A stretch of DNA of 64,000 bases from CAVQXR01 sp046330455. Lineage in GTDB: Bacteria; Actinomycetota; Thermoleophilia; Gaiellales; Gaiellaceae. The translations under genes were made by a program, and so were the position numbers. This document shows, in pieces, positions 17,370 to 25,080 of this stretch (position 1 is the first letter of the stretch; each line of letters starts with the position of its first letter). The notes beneath the pieces are model-generated. The model had not been told where the DNA came from. It saw only the letters and a list, made by a program, of their open reading frames with translations, and did not search any database. Location of the stretch: the NCBI GenBank assembly GCA_046330455.1, contig JAXLSU010000005.1:124001-188000 (forward strand). Direction: 5' to 3'.

Positions 17370-18185
17370 TTAGCGCAGGAGGGAGAGGACGGCCTGGGGG
17401 GCGGCGTTTGCCTGGGCGAGCATCGAGGTGCCGGCCTGCTGGAGGATCTGGAGCTTGGTGAAGCTGACCATTTCGGCGGCCATGTCGACGTCGCGGATGC
17501 GGGATTCGCTGGCGGAGAGGTTTTCCTGGTAGATGGCGAGGTTGTTGATTGTGTGTTCGAGGCGGTTCTGGACGGCGCCGAAGTCGCTGCGGGCAGTCGA
17601 GACGTTCTGGATCGCTGTGTCGATCGAGGCCAGAACGACGGTGCCGGTGAAGGTGAACACGGCCGAGTCGACCTTGAAGCTGCTGCCCGAGCCAAAGAGC
17701 TGGACGCCGGAGACGGCGATCGTCTGGCCGTCGTCGGCGCCGACCTGGAAGGTGAGGCTGGCGGTGCCGGTCAAGAGGGCGGTGCCGTTGAACTTGGTGT
17801 CGGAGCCGATCCGGGAGATCTGGGCGCAGAGCTGGGCGACTTCGGCGGTGATCGCTGCTTTGTCGGCGCTGGAGAGGGTGCCGTTGTTGAACTGGACGGC
17901 GAGGTCGCGGACGCGCTGGAGCATCGAGTGGACTTCCTGGAGCGCGCCTTCTGCGGTCTGGACGAGCGAGATCGCGTCGAAGGCGTTGCGCTGGGCCTGG
18001 GCGAGCCCGCCGATCTGGGAGCGCAGCTTCTCGCTGATCGCGAGCCCGGCGGCGTCGTCGCCGGCGCGGTTGATCCGGTAGCCCGAGGAGAGCCGTTCCA
18101 TCGAGCGGGCAAGCCGGTCAGAGGTGCCGACGAGGTTGCGGTGGGCGTTGAAGGCCTCGACGTTGTTCTGGACACGAAGGGACAT
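17370..18185 (-). CDS. fliC: Flagellin
   Basis: A 271-residue filament subunit consisting of the conserved D0/D1 regions with a minimal middle part. The N-terminus carries the typical QNNVEAFNAHRNL, a MERLSSGYRINRAGDDAAGLAIS segment and NAFDAISLVQTAEGAL; the C-terminus carries ESRIRDVDMAAEMV and the closing SMLAQANAAPQAVLSLLR. The sequence is intact, unlike the second flagellin at 22550-23360. An AAGGAGGA ribosome binding site precedes the ATG after an 80-nt leader that starts from a sigma-28-type promoter; the leader is long enough for CsrA binding. Confidence 0.95.
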   Translation of the reverse strand: MSLRVQNNVEAFNAHRNLVGTSDRLARSMERLSSGYRINRAGDDAAGLAISEKLRSQIGGLAQAQRNAFDAISLVQTAEGALQEVHSMLQRVRDLAVQFNNGTLSSADKAAITAEVAQLCAQISRIGSDTKFNGTALLTGTASLTFQVGADDGQTIAVSGVQLFGSGSSFKVDSAVFTFTGTVVLASIDTAIQNVSTARSDFGAVQNRLEHTINNLAIYQENLSASESRIRDVDMAAEMVSFTKLQILQQAGTSMLAQANAAPQAVLSLLR

Positions 18186-18273
18186 GAGCCTTTCCTCCTT
18201 GAAAAGCCAAACGAGCCTGATCCCACGGCCCGAGATCCATTCGAGCCGACACCGCACGAGCGATGCACAGGGA

Positions 18274-18300
18274 GTATCGGCGCCGCGGCACGTCGCTTGA
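18274..18300 (-). promoter_or_regulatory. Sigma-28-type promoter of fliC
   Basis: Reads TCAA - 15 bp - GCCGATAC on the minus strand, matching the FliA consensus TAAA-N15-GCCGATAA in 6 of the 8 -10 positions or better, with the exact spacer. The -10 box ends 88 bases upstream of the flagellin ATG. Confidence 0.8.
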
Positions 18301-18320
18301 GCACCAAATGGGGGATCCGC

Positions 18321-18347
18321 GCAAGCGGGCCGGTCGCCGTCCGATAA
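18321..18347 (+). promoter_or_regulatory. Sigma-28-type promoter of the CHAP hydrolase gene
   Basis: GCAA - 15 bp - TCCGATAA on the plus strand. The -10 box ends exactly 10 bases before the ATG at 18358, so the transcript would be nearly or fully leaderless. It lies back to back with the flagellin promoter. Confidence 0.72.
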
Positions 18348-18357
18348 CCACGGGCAG

Positions 18358-19008
18358 ATGAGCGTCTCGACCGCCCTCGCGCGCGTAGCCGAGCTGCAGC
18401 AGCTGCTCGCCGCCCCGGCCCGTGCAGCCGGCGAGGCTCCGGCCGGGTCGACGGCCTTCGCCCAGGTGCTGACCGGCCTCGAGACGGAGCTCCCGGCGGC
18501 GCTGAGCGGATCGATCTCGACGCTGCTTCCGGAGCTCGGCGTGCAGGCGATGCCGGGCACCCTGTTCCCACCCGGGACGGCGGGTCGGCGAGCGCTCGCG
18601 CTCGCCCAGGCCGAGGTCGGGCAGGCGGAGGACCCGCCGGGCGCAAACGACGGCCTCCGGATCGCCGCCTACCGGACGGCAACGTCGGGGGCGTACGCGG
18701 GGGCGCCGTGGTGTGCCTACTTCGTCTCGTGGTGTGCGGCCCAGGCGGGGCTGCCGCTCGGCGAGAGCGGGCAGGGGTTCGGAGCGGTCGAGCAGGTTCA
18801 GGACTGGGCCGCCCGCACCGGGCGCCTGCTCCCCCCAACCACCGTCCCCCAGCCCGGCGACATCATCCTGTTCGGTGGCCGGCACATCGGGTTCGTCGAG
18901 TCGGTGAACCCCGACGGATCGCTCACGACGGTCGAGGGCAACTACCGCAACGCGGTCAGTCGCGTGCAGCGCTCGCCCGCGGAGGCGACCGGTTTCGTAC
19001 GCCTGTAG
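18358..19008 (+). CDS. CHAP-domain cell-wall hydrolase, probably flagellum-associated
   Basis: A 216-residue protein. The C-terminal CHAP/NlpC-P60-like domain (about 75-216) has the catalytic Cys119 in APWCAYFVSWC, His176 in GGRHIGFV and a polar third residue near Asn195 in VEGNYRN, which fits a peptidoglycan amidase or endopeptidase. The N-terminal 70 residues (a TALARVAELQQLL helix and AFAQVLTGLE) look like the export/assembly regions of flagellar rod-cap hydrolases. It has no Sec signal. With a sigma-28 promoter and divergent orientation to flagellin, the likely job is opening the wall for the flagellum. The separate FlgJ-like gene in the window lacks a hydrolase domain. Confidence 0.8.
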   Translation: MSVSTALARVAELQQLLAAPARAAGEAPAGSTAFAQVLTGLETELPAALSGSISTLLPELGVQAMPGTLFPPGTAGRRALALAQAEVGQAEDPPGANDGLRIAAYRTATSGAYAGAPWCAYFVSWCAAQAGLPLGESGQGFGAVEQVQDWAARTGRLLPPTTVPQPGDIILFGGRHIGFVESVNPDGSLTTVEGNYRNAVSRVQRSPAEATGFVRL

Positions 19009-19011
19009 GGC

Positions 19012-19038
19012 GCAAGACGGGCCGCGCCCGGTCGATAA
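19012..19038 (+). promoter_or_regulatory. Sigma-28-type promoter of the coiled-coil gene
   Basis: GCAA - 15 bp - GTCGATAA on the plus strand, four bases after the stop of the CHAP gene and 43 bases before the TTG at 19082. Confidence 0.7.
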
Positions 19039-19081
19039 CGCGAGAGGAAGGGTTTCCCCGTCGGAGAAAGAGGTCGCCGGG

Positions 19082-19660
19082 TTGTCTCGCCACGGTCATT
19101 CCGTCCACCGAAACGGTGACAGCGCCGGCTCCACGCTGCTCGACGTCCTCGCGGCGCAGGAGCGCGTCTCGCGCGTCGCCGGAGCCCAGCCGGGGCTCGT
19201 GGACGCTGTTGCCGCCGCCGAGCAGGTTCGCCTGGGGGCCGAGGCGGAGGCCGAGCGGATCCGTGCCGCGGCCCTCGCCGACGCCGAGCGCGTGCGCTCG
19301 ACGCTCGACGGGGAGGTCGAGAAGATTCGCCAGGAGGCCGAGGACTACGCGAGCGATGTCCGGCTCGCGGTCGACGCGTACGCGGCGCGCTGCCGGCGCG
19401 ACGCCGAGGCCGAGGGTCGCCGGCTGATCGACGAGGCGCGCAACGAGGCCCGGGAGGTCATCGAGACCGCGCAGGCGACCGCCCGGATGTCCGAGGACGA
19501 TGCGAGGCACGCCCAGGAGCAGATCGCGATCGAGACGGGGGCGCTCGAGGCCCGCCGCTCGCGGGCGGTCCGCCACCTCCAGGAGATCGCGGTTGCGGTC
19601 GCCAACCTCGAGGCCGCAACCGCCGGCCTCGGCCCGGCCTCGACGGTCGGCCCGGACTGA
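19082..19660 (+). CDS. Coiled-coil protein of unknown function under a flagellar promoter
   Basis: A 192-residue, almost wholly helical protein rich in Ala, Glu and Arg, with heptad character from about residue 35 to 175 (EAEAERIRAAALADAERVRS and DEARNEAREVIETAQATAR segments). It resembles DivIVA, the ATP synthase b subunit or FliH in composition only; no family is assigned. The TTG start is preceded by GAGAAAGAGGT. A dedicated sigma-28-type promoter and the position between the cell-wall hydrolase and the RTX/flagellin genes suggest a motility role, perhaps in flagellum placement or as an export-apparatus stator. That is inference. Confidence 0.65.
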   Translation: MSRHGHSVHRNGDSAGSTLLDVLAAQERVSRVAGAQPGLVDAVAAAEQVRLGAEAEAERIRAAALADAERVRSTLDGEVEKIRQEAEDYASDVRLAVDAYAARCRRDAEAEGRRLIDEARNEAREVIETAQATARMSEDDARHAQEQIAIETGALEARRSRAVRHLQEIAVAVANLEAATAGLGPASTVGPD

Positions 19661-19664
19661 CTCC

Positions 19665-19689
19665 GGGCCGGATGAGATCCGGCCCCTAC
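19665..19689. repeat. Dispersed 25-bp palindromic element, copy 1
   Basis: A GCCGGATGAGATCCGGC hairpin followed by CCCTAC. The identical 25 bases recur at 36966-36990, and variants recur at 19768-19792, 37107-37130 and 49914-50120, always in intergenic DNA. Confidence 0.75.
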
Positions 19690-19690
19690 A

Positions 19691-19814
19691 GGGACGATGG
19701 CGCCCTGGGACGATGGCGCCCTGGAAACGGTCCGGTTCGCGCGCCCACGGCCTCGGCATGGCGGGCTGTAGGGGCGCGATCTCATCGCGCCCACCACGTC
19801 CCCAGAACGAGAGT
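19691..19814. repeat. Intergenic repeat stretch with a second dispersed element
   Basis: A 16-base unit (GACGATGGCGCCCTGG) is repeated in tandem at about 19693-19724. A second copy of the dispersed element follows at 19768-19792 (GTAGGGGCGCGATCTCATCG core, then GCCC). No gene or promoter is visible. Confidence 0.65.
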
Positions 19815-19838
19815 GGGGCGGGCCACCCGGCCCGCCCC
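19815..19838. terminator. Strong hairpin downstream of the RTX gene
   Basis: A perfect 10-bp stem (GGGGCGGGCC / GGCCCGCCCC) with a 4-base loop, lying between the coiled-coil gene and the convergent RTX gene. Serves as a probable terminator for the minus-strand RTX transcript, 27 bases after its stop. Confidence 0.65.
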
Positions 19839-19864
19839 GCCCAACACACCGATCTCGCTAACGG

Positions 19865-22366
19865 CTAGCTCTCACAACCAACCGCGACATCGCCGCGTGC
19901 GAACCCGGGCGTGCCCGGATTACAGCGGTCGCTGCCAGGGCCGCCCCGCATGAAGTCCTTCTGGGCATTCCCAGAGATCACATCATCGCCACCGCCACCG
20001 TTCAAGGTGTCAGCGCCAGGGCCACCAGCGAGATTGTCATCACCAGCATTGCCGCTGATCGCATCCGCGCCACCAGCACCCGAAACACGGTCGTTGCCGG
20101 CGCCGCCGCCGAGCTCGTCCGTACCGTCGCCACCGTTGATCGTGTCGTCACCAGCAGCACCCTGGATCGCATCAGCACCACCACGACCGTTCAAGGTGTT
20201 GTTGCCGGCATCGCCACGAAGCGCATCCGCAAACGAGGAGCCGTTCGCGTTCTCGACCCCGGAAAGGGTGTCGTTACCCTCACCCGAGGCCTGGCCCGTG
20301 GTCAGGTTCACGTTCACACCAACACCACCAGAACCGGCGTTGGAGTAGTCACCCGTATCGGTGCCGTTACCGCCGGCCAGCGCGTCGTTGCCCGCACCGC
20401 CCGACATCCAATCGTCACCGTCACCGCCGTTCAAGGTGTCCGTCGAGCCGCCACCCGTCAACGCGTCATTGCCCGCGTTGCCGTTCAACACGTTCCCGGC
20501 ATCCGAACCGACCAGCTGGTCGTTGCCGGAACCGCCGTTTGCGTTCTCGACATCCTGGCCCGAGAGCGGATTGCCCTCATCGCCGCCAGGGTAGCCGTAG
20601 CCGCTCTCGCGGGTCTCGCCCCAGTAGGGCACCCAGGCCGGGTCGACGCCGCCGCAGTTGTCGCCCTCGCCGGCCTCACCGTCGTTGTCGACACCATCCA
20701 GCGACACACTCACGCTGTTGGAACGGGCAGCGTAATCACACGTGTCGGTGCCCGTGCCGCCGTCCATGTCGTCGGCCCCGTTCGCTGCCGCACCCTCATG
20801 GAAGACGTCGTTGCCGGCACCGGCGATCTCGACATCGTTACCGGCCCCACCCGTGAACTCGTTGTCGGCCCGGTTGTTCGTGTAGGCCGCAAACAACACA
20901 TCGTTACCCGAACCCGTGACCGCGTTCTCCGTATCCAGGAACACACAGTCACCCTCATCCGGGGCATCCCACGCGTCACCATCACCGTTCAGGTCGGCAC
21001 CGTCATAGACGAGCCCGTAGTTGTTCTGGCTCTCGTCTTCATGGCAGCCTGGAGCGTCGTTGTGGAGCTCGTTTTGCAGCGGCTCCAGGTAGACGACCAC
21101 CCGGGTCGAGCGCTCCGAATAGGTGATCGTGTCATCCAGACCCGCCCCGCCGACCATCAGATCGGAACCGTTGCCCGTGCCGGTGCCGCCCTGTGCCTGC
21201 GGGGTGCCCTCGTTCTCGTTGAAGGTGTCGTTACCGTCGTTACCCCACTCACAATCGTTCCCGGCATCACCGGCGATCGTGTCATCACCGGCACCACCGG
21301 CAAGCAGGTTGTTCGCGTTGTCACCAGAAAGCGAATCGTTGCCCGGCGAGCCGAGCACGTTCTCGATGTTCTGGAGCACATCCGTACCCACATCCGGGCC
21401 ACTACCAGAGCCAAGACCCTGCACCTCACCCGGATCCAGATCAACCGTCACCGGCCCAGTCGAGCCGGAATAGTCGACCCAGTCACCGGTCGCCCAGAAC
21501 TCGTCCAGCCACTCCAGCTCACCCGTGGAGATATCGATATGGACATCGCACTCAGCACCATCCAACGGGCTCTCATCGGAGCCGTTGCCGTCGATCACAT
21601 CGTCACCGGCACCACCGATCAGCCAGTCGTCGTTCTCGCCACCCTGCAGATGGTCGTTCCCGGCCCCACCCGAAAGCACCAGGCCGGCCGAGCCGAACCC
21701 GTCGGGCCCGAACCAGTAGGCCCCATCGACGCCGTGTGCGATCCCGGTCCCGTGGCTCCCCTTACCCGAGATCACATCGTCACCACCACGACCGTCGACC
21801 GAGATCGCCGGATACGGGGGAGTGGCCAGCCAGACATCGGCGTCCTCGTCATCGTTCAGGTTCACGATCCCCCAGAAGTTCGAGTCGACCGTGTTGTCGT
21901 AGCCGATCGTGATCTTGTCGGCGGCCGCGTTCCCGAGAATCGACAGCGCCTCGACACCCCAGAGCTCGAACTCGACGTCGTTCTTGCCCTCGATCCCCGC
22001 CGGCAGCGCGTCGTCGTAGAAGTCCGGAATGATCCCCGGCTCGAACATGCCGCCGGACTCGTCGATCACCAGCGTATCCGTGGTGCCGTTCCCGAACACC
22101 AGAATATTCCAGACGCCGTTGTTGGCCGCATCGCCGTTGACGAGCGCCGGAGCACACCACACACCGTTCACGTTCAGGTGGTTCAACGAACCCTTCGAAA
22201 CCACGGCAGTGTCGTTCTGCAACGTGATCGTCGCCGTGTTCCCGGCGAAGGAGCAGGTCGCCGCCGCGCTCGCGCCCCCCACCCCCAGACTCAGAAACAC
22301 CCCGGCCACACCGACAAACGCTGCCAACAACGCCGCCCGGCGTCTACCTCGCAATCGACCTCTCAT
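19865..22366 (-). CDS. Secreted RTX (hemolysin-type calcium-binding repeat) protein
   Basis: An 833-residue exported protein. The ATG at 22366 follows a GGGGAGGAGTG ribosome binding site and starts a Sec signal (RGRLRGRRR, a hydrophobic core, then GVGGASAAA). A beta-rich region to about residue 200 precedes many GGxGxDxLx nonapeptide repeats (GGAGNDHLQGG, GGAGDDTIAG, NGGGGDDVISG and others) up to the C-terminus, which ends GDVAVGCES. Such repeats bind Ca2+ and form parallel beta-rolls. A cleaved Sec signal with RTX repeats differs from the classical type I substrates. It sits between two flagellin genes on the same strand, and its base composition is less extreme than its neighbours. A surface or filament-associated adhesive role is possible but unproven. 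Confidence 0.88.
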   Translation of the reverse strand: MRGRLRGRRRAALLAAFVGVAGVFLSLGVGGASAAATCSFAGNTATITLQNDTAVVSKGSLNHLNVNGVWCAPALVNGDAANNGVWNILVFGNGTTDTLVIDESGGMFEPGIIPDFYDDALPAGIEGKNDVEFELWGVEALSILGNAAADKITIGYDNTVDSNFWGIVNLNDDEDADVWLATPPYPAISVDGRGGDDVISGKGSHGTGIAHGVDGAYWFGPDGFGSAGLVLSGGAGNDHLQGGENDDWLIGGAGDDVIDGNGSDESPLDGAECDVHIDISTGELEWLDEFWATGDWVDYSGSTGPVTVDLDPGEVQGLGSGSGPDVGTDVLQNIENVLGSPGNDSLSGDNANNLLAGGAGDDTIAGDAGNDCEWGNDGNDTFNENEGTPQAQGGTGTGNGSDLMVGGAGLDDTITYSERSTRVVVYLEPLQNELHNDAPGCHEDESQNNYGLVYDGADLNGDGDAWDAPDEGDCVFLDTENAVTGSGNDVLFAAYTNNRADNEFTGGAGNDVEIAGAGNDVFHEGAAANGADDMDGGTGTDTCDYAARSNSVSVSLDGVDNDGEAGEGDNCGGVDPAWVPYWGETRESGYGYPGGDEGNPLSGQDVENANGGSGNDQLVGSDAGNVLNGNAGNDALTGGGSTDTLNGGDGDDWMSGGAGNDALAGGNGTDTGDYSNAGSGGVGVNVNLTTGQASGEGNDTLSGVENANGSSFADALRGDAGNNTLNGRGGADAIQGAAGDDTINGGDGTDELGGGAGNDRVSGAGGADAISGNAGDDNLAGGPGADTLNGGGGDDVISGNAQKDFMRGGPGSDRCNPGTPGFARGDVAVGCES

Positions 22367-22498
22367 CACTCCTCCCCGATCGTGAACAAGCACACCTTTC
22401 CACTCAGCATGGAGCGTACCACCCCGTTCTTGCTGCCGAACTGCAACGGTCGGTGTCTCGTTCCATGCAAAGGGCGCCGTTCCTCGTGTCGCGCCGGG

Positions 22499-22530
22499 CG
22501 GCCCGGAGGGACGATGCCGTCCCCGGGCCG
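22499..22530. terminator. Hairpin downstream of the second flagellin
   Basis: An imperfect 12-bp GC-rich stem (CGGCCCGG.GGGA against TCCCCGGGCCG) 20 bases after the flagellin stop on the minus strand. Confidence 0.5.
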
Positions 22531-22549
22531 CTCGGCGCGCGGGGACGGG

Positions 22550-23360
22550 CTACTGCAGCAGCGTGAGGACGGACTGCGGGCTCACGTTGGCCTTGCGCGA
22601 GCATCGAGGTGCCGGCCTTGCTGGAGGATCTGGAGCTTCGTGAAGGTCACCATCTCCGCGGCCATGTCGACGTCGCGGATCCGCGACTCGGACGCCTGGA
22701 TGTTCTCCTGGTAGACGGCGAGGTCGGCGATCGCGGTGGTCGATCCGGTTCTGCACCGCCCGAACGTGCCGCGCACCGTGGAGACGTTCTGATCGCCGCG
22801 TCGATCGAGGCGATCGTGACCGTCGTGCCGAAGCTGAAGATCGCCGGGTCGATCTGGAGGCCGGTGCCGAACAGGGCGACGCCGGACACCGAGACCGTCT
22901 GACCGTCGTCCGGGCCGATCTGGAACGTGATCGTCGAGACCCCGGTCAAGAGCGGCGTGCCGTTGAACTTCGTGTCGCGGCCGATCTCGGCGATCTGGGC
23001 CGAGAGCTGGGCGACCTCGGCGTTGATCGACGACTTGTCGATCGTCGAGAGCGTGCCGTTGTTGTACTGCACCGCGAGGTCGCGCACGCGCTGGAGCATC
23101 GCGTGGACCTCCTGAAGTGCCCCCTCGGCGGTCTGGACGAGCGAGATCGCGTCGAACGCGTTGCGCTGTGCCTGCTTGAGGCCGCCGATCTGGGCGCGCA
23201 GCTTCTCGGAGATGGCCAGGCCGGCGGCATCGTCCGCGGCGCGGTTGATCCGGTAGCCGGAGCTGAGCCGCTCCATCGACTTCGACAGCTTCTCGGACGT
23301 GCCCACGAGGTTGCGGTGGGCGTTGAAGGCTTCGATGTTGTTCTGGATACGCAGGGCCAT
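22550..23360 (-). CDS. fliC: Second flagellin, 3' part frame-broken
   Basis: The first 190 codons encode an intact flagellin N-terminus (MALRIQNNIEAFNAHRNL, a SSGYRINRAADDAAGLAIS segment, TKFNGTPLLTG). Then the frame is lost: compared base by base with the first flagellin, the 250 bases at 22550-22800 differ by five single-base length changes (three gains, two losses), scattering the expected VYQENIQASESRIRDVDMAAEMV and NVSPQSVLTLLQ end over three frames. The gene is the last of the flgF-to-csrA unit, 46 bp after csrA, with its own AAAGGAAG site. It is either a pseudogene or an intact gene with local sequence errors. Confidence 0.85.
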
Positions 23361-23406
23361 CGTGAGCTTCGCTTCCTTTCGGATCGGGACAGGCGCAGGG
23401 CCTGCC

Positions 23407-23640
23407 CTACACCTTCTTCCGTGTGGTGTTGCGCGACCCCGGCAGGTCGCTGACCGCGGCGCTCGCGGCCGCCTCGTTCTCGGCCTTGATCGCGAGCCAG
23501 AGCTCGTGTCGGTAGATCTGCACCTCGGCCGGTGCGTCGATGCCGAGCCGCACGCTCGAGCCGCTGACCTCGAGCACCGTGACGGTGATGTCGTCCCCCA
23601 GGCAGATCCGCTCGCCTGGCTTCCGTGCGATGACGAGCAT
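23407..23640 (-). CDS. csrA: Carbon storage regulator CsrA
   Basis: A 77-residue RNA-binding regulator. The family start MLVIARKPGERI and the RLGIDAPAEVQIYRHEL strand are complete; the C-terminal tail beyond about residue 60 is longer than in E. coli. In many bacteria CsrA represses flagellin translation and is sequestered by FliW. Here fliW lies 46 bp upstream and a flagellin gene 46 bp downstream in the same unit, exactly the arrangement of that three-part control. Confidence 0.95.
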   Translation of the reverse strand: MLVIARKPGERICLGDDITVTVLEVSGSSVRLGIDAPAEVQIYRHELWLAIKAENEAAASAAVSDLPGSRNTTRKKV

Positions 23641-23686
23641 GTCGGTTTCCCCCAGTCCCTTGGTTGGCGACGGCGAAGGTCGACCG

Positions 23687-24169
23687 CTAGGCGACCTTCG
23701 AGACGACCGGCGCCTGCGGCTCCGCCGTCCCCGCCTCGCCCAGCTCCACCTCGGAGAAGAGCGGCTCGCGGACGCCGTAGCCGGACGCCTCGTTGATGAC
23801 CTGCCGTGCCAGTCGCCGTTCCCCGTTGACGACGACCGGGCTGAGCAGGTTCACGGTGAAGCCGGCGAGATCCTCCGCGGCACACACGATGCAGAGGATG
23901 TCGGCCTGTTCCGGTCCCTCGAGCTCGAGTTGCGCCGCGTCGTCGTCCGAGAGACGCACCTCGTACTCGGGAAAGAAGAGCCACGGGTTCGTGACCGGGA
24001 CCGCGAGCCCGCCGTCGTCGACCGAGTGCAGCCAGAGAAACGGCGAGCCCTCGCTCTGCGCGATCAGCGCATAGCGGGTCCCCGCGAGGCCGATCAGCCC
24101 CTGCGGCAACGCGATCACGTTGTCGTCCGGGATCTCGATCGACCCGAAGCGCGAGCTGTCGATCTTCAC
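23687..24169 (-). CDS. fliW: Flagellar assembly factor FliW
   Basis: A 160-residue protein that binds CsrA (and flagellin) and so couples flagellin synthesis to export. Family segments seen: FGSIEIPDDNVIALPQGLIG at the N-terminus, FLWLHSVDDGGLAVPVTNPW, and AGFTVNLLSPVVVN followed by QVINEASGYGVREPL. The GTG at 24169 follows a GGAGGAGAGA ribosome binding site. It lies between flgL and csrA on the same strand. Confidence 0.94.
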   Translation of the reverse strand: MKIDSSRFGSIEIPDDNVIALPQGLIGLAGTRYALIAQSEGSPFLWLHSVDDGGLAVPVTNPWLFFPEYEVRLSDDDAAQLELEGPEQADILCIVCAAEDLAGFTVNLLSPVVVNGERRLARQVINEASGYGVREPLFSEVELGEAGTAEPQAPVVSKVA

Positions 24170-24189
24170 TCTCTCCTCCTTCGGGATTG

Positions 24190-25080
24190 CTAACGCAGGA
24201 AGTCCATCAGCGAGGGCTGGATGATCTCCGAGCCGGCCTTGAGCGCCGACTCGTAGACCGCCCTCTGCATCGAGAAGTGCACGAGCGTCTCCGCCATGTC
24301 CGCGTCCTCGGTCTCGGAGAGGAGGCCGGCGGCGTTCTCCTCGAGCTCGGCCAGCCGCTCGTTCGCCGACTCGAGGCGGTTCTGGCGGGCGCCGACGACG
24401 GCCTGCGAGGTGGTGACCGTGTCGAGCGCCGTGTCGAGCGCCTGGATGTCCGTCGTGCCGAGCGCGTTCGTGTCGCCGGCCTGGAGGTCGGTGACGATCT
24501 GGCGGAGCGTCGAGAGCAGGCCGGACGTGTCGTCGCCGATCACCTGCTGGCCGACGACGTTCAGGTCGATCTGCACGCCCGGCCCGATCTCGCGGCGCAC
24601 GATCTCGGCGTTGCCCGCGTAGCCGTCGTTCGCGCCGAGCTGATAAGGCGAGGTCAGGGTGGCGGAGCCCGCGAACACGAATCGGTCGCCCAGGCGGGCG
24701 TTGCCCTCGGTCTTGATCGCGTCGATCAGCTGGGTGATCTCGGTCGCGATCGCCTGCCTCGCCTCCGGGCTCGCGGTGTCGGTGGCACCCTGGACGAGCA
24801 GCTCGCGTGCACGCAGGACGTGGTCGGCGACCTGACGGAGCGCGGTGTCGGCGACCGTCTGCCACGAGTTCACCTCGGCCGCGTTTCGCCGGTACTGGCG
24901 GGTCTGCCCGAGCTCGTCCCGAAGCTGAAGCGCGCGGCTCACGCCGTAGGGGTTATCCGACGGGCGCTCCAACTCCTTCCCGGAGGACAGCTTTCGCTGC
25001 GTCCGTGCGAGCCGATCGGCGACGTCGTGGAGGTCGGCGAGCAGCGTCCTCGAGATCATCGACTGGGTGACGCGGGTCAC
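24190..25080 (-). CDS. flgL: Flagellar hook-filament junction protein FlgL
   Basis: A 296-residue flagellin-like junction protein. The N-terminus has VTQSMISRTLLADLHDVADR and KLSSGKELERPSDNPYGVSRAL, typical of FlgL; the C-terminus ends with a helical TEDADMAETLVHFSMQRAVYE segment equivalent to that of flagellin. The GTG overlaps the flgK stop (GTGA), so the two junction proteins are co-translated. Confidence 0.93.
   Translation of the reverse strand: MTRVTQSMISRTLLADLHDVADRLARTQRKLSSGKELERPSDNPYGVSRALQLRDELGQTRQYRRNAAEVNSWQTVADTALRQVADHVLRARELLVQGATDTASPEARQAIATEITQLIDAIKTEGNARLGDRFVFAGSATLTSPYQLGANDGYAGNAEIVRREIGPGVQIDLNVVGQQVIGDDTSGLLSTLRQIVTDLQAGDTNALGTTDIQALDTALDTVTTSQAVVGARQNRLESANERLAELEENAAGLLSETEDADMAETLVHFSMQRAVYESALKAGSEIIQPSLMDFLR

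Noticed and set aside
19865..22366. RTX gene as a variable flagellin or filament cap
   Set aside because: It lacks flagellin D0/D1 ends and has a Sec signal and calcium-binding repeats, so it is not a filament subunit of the usual type.
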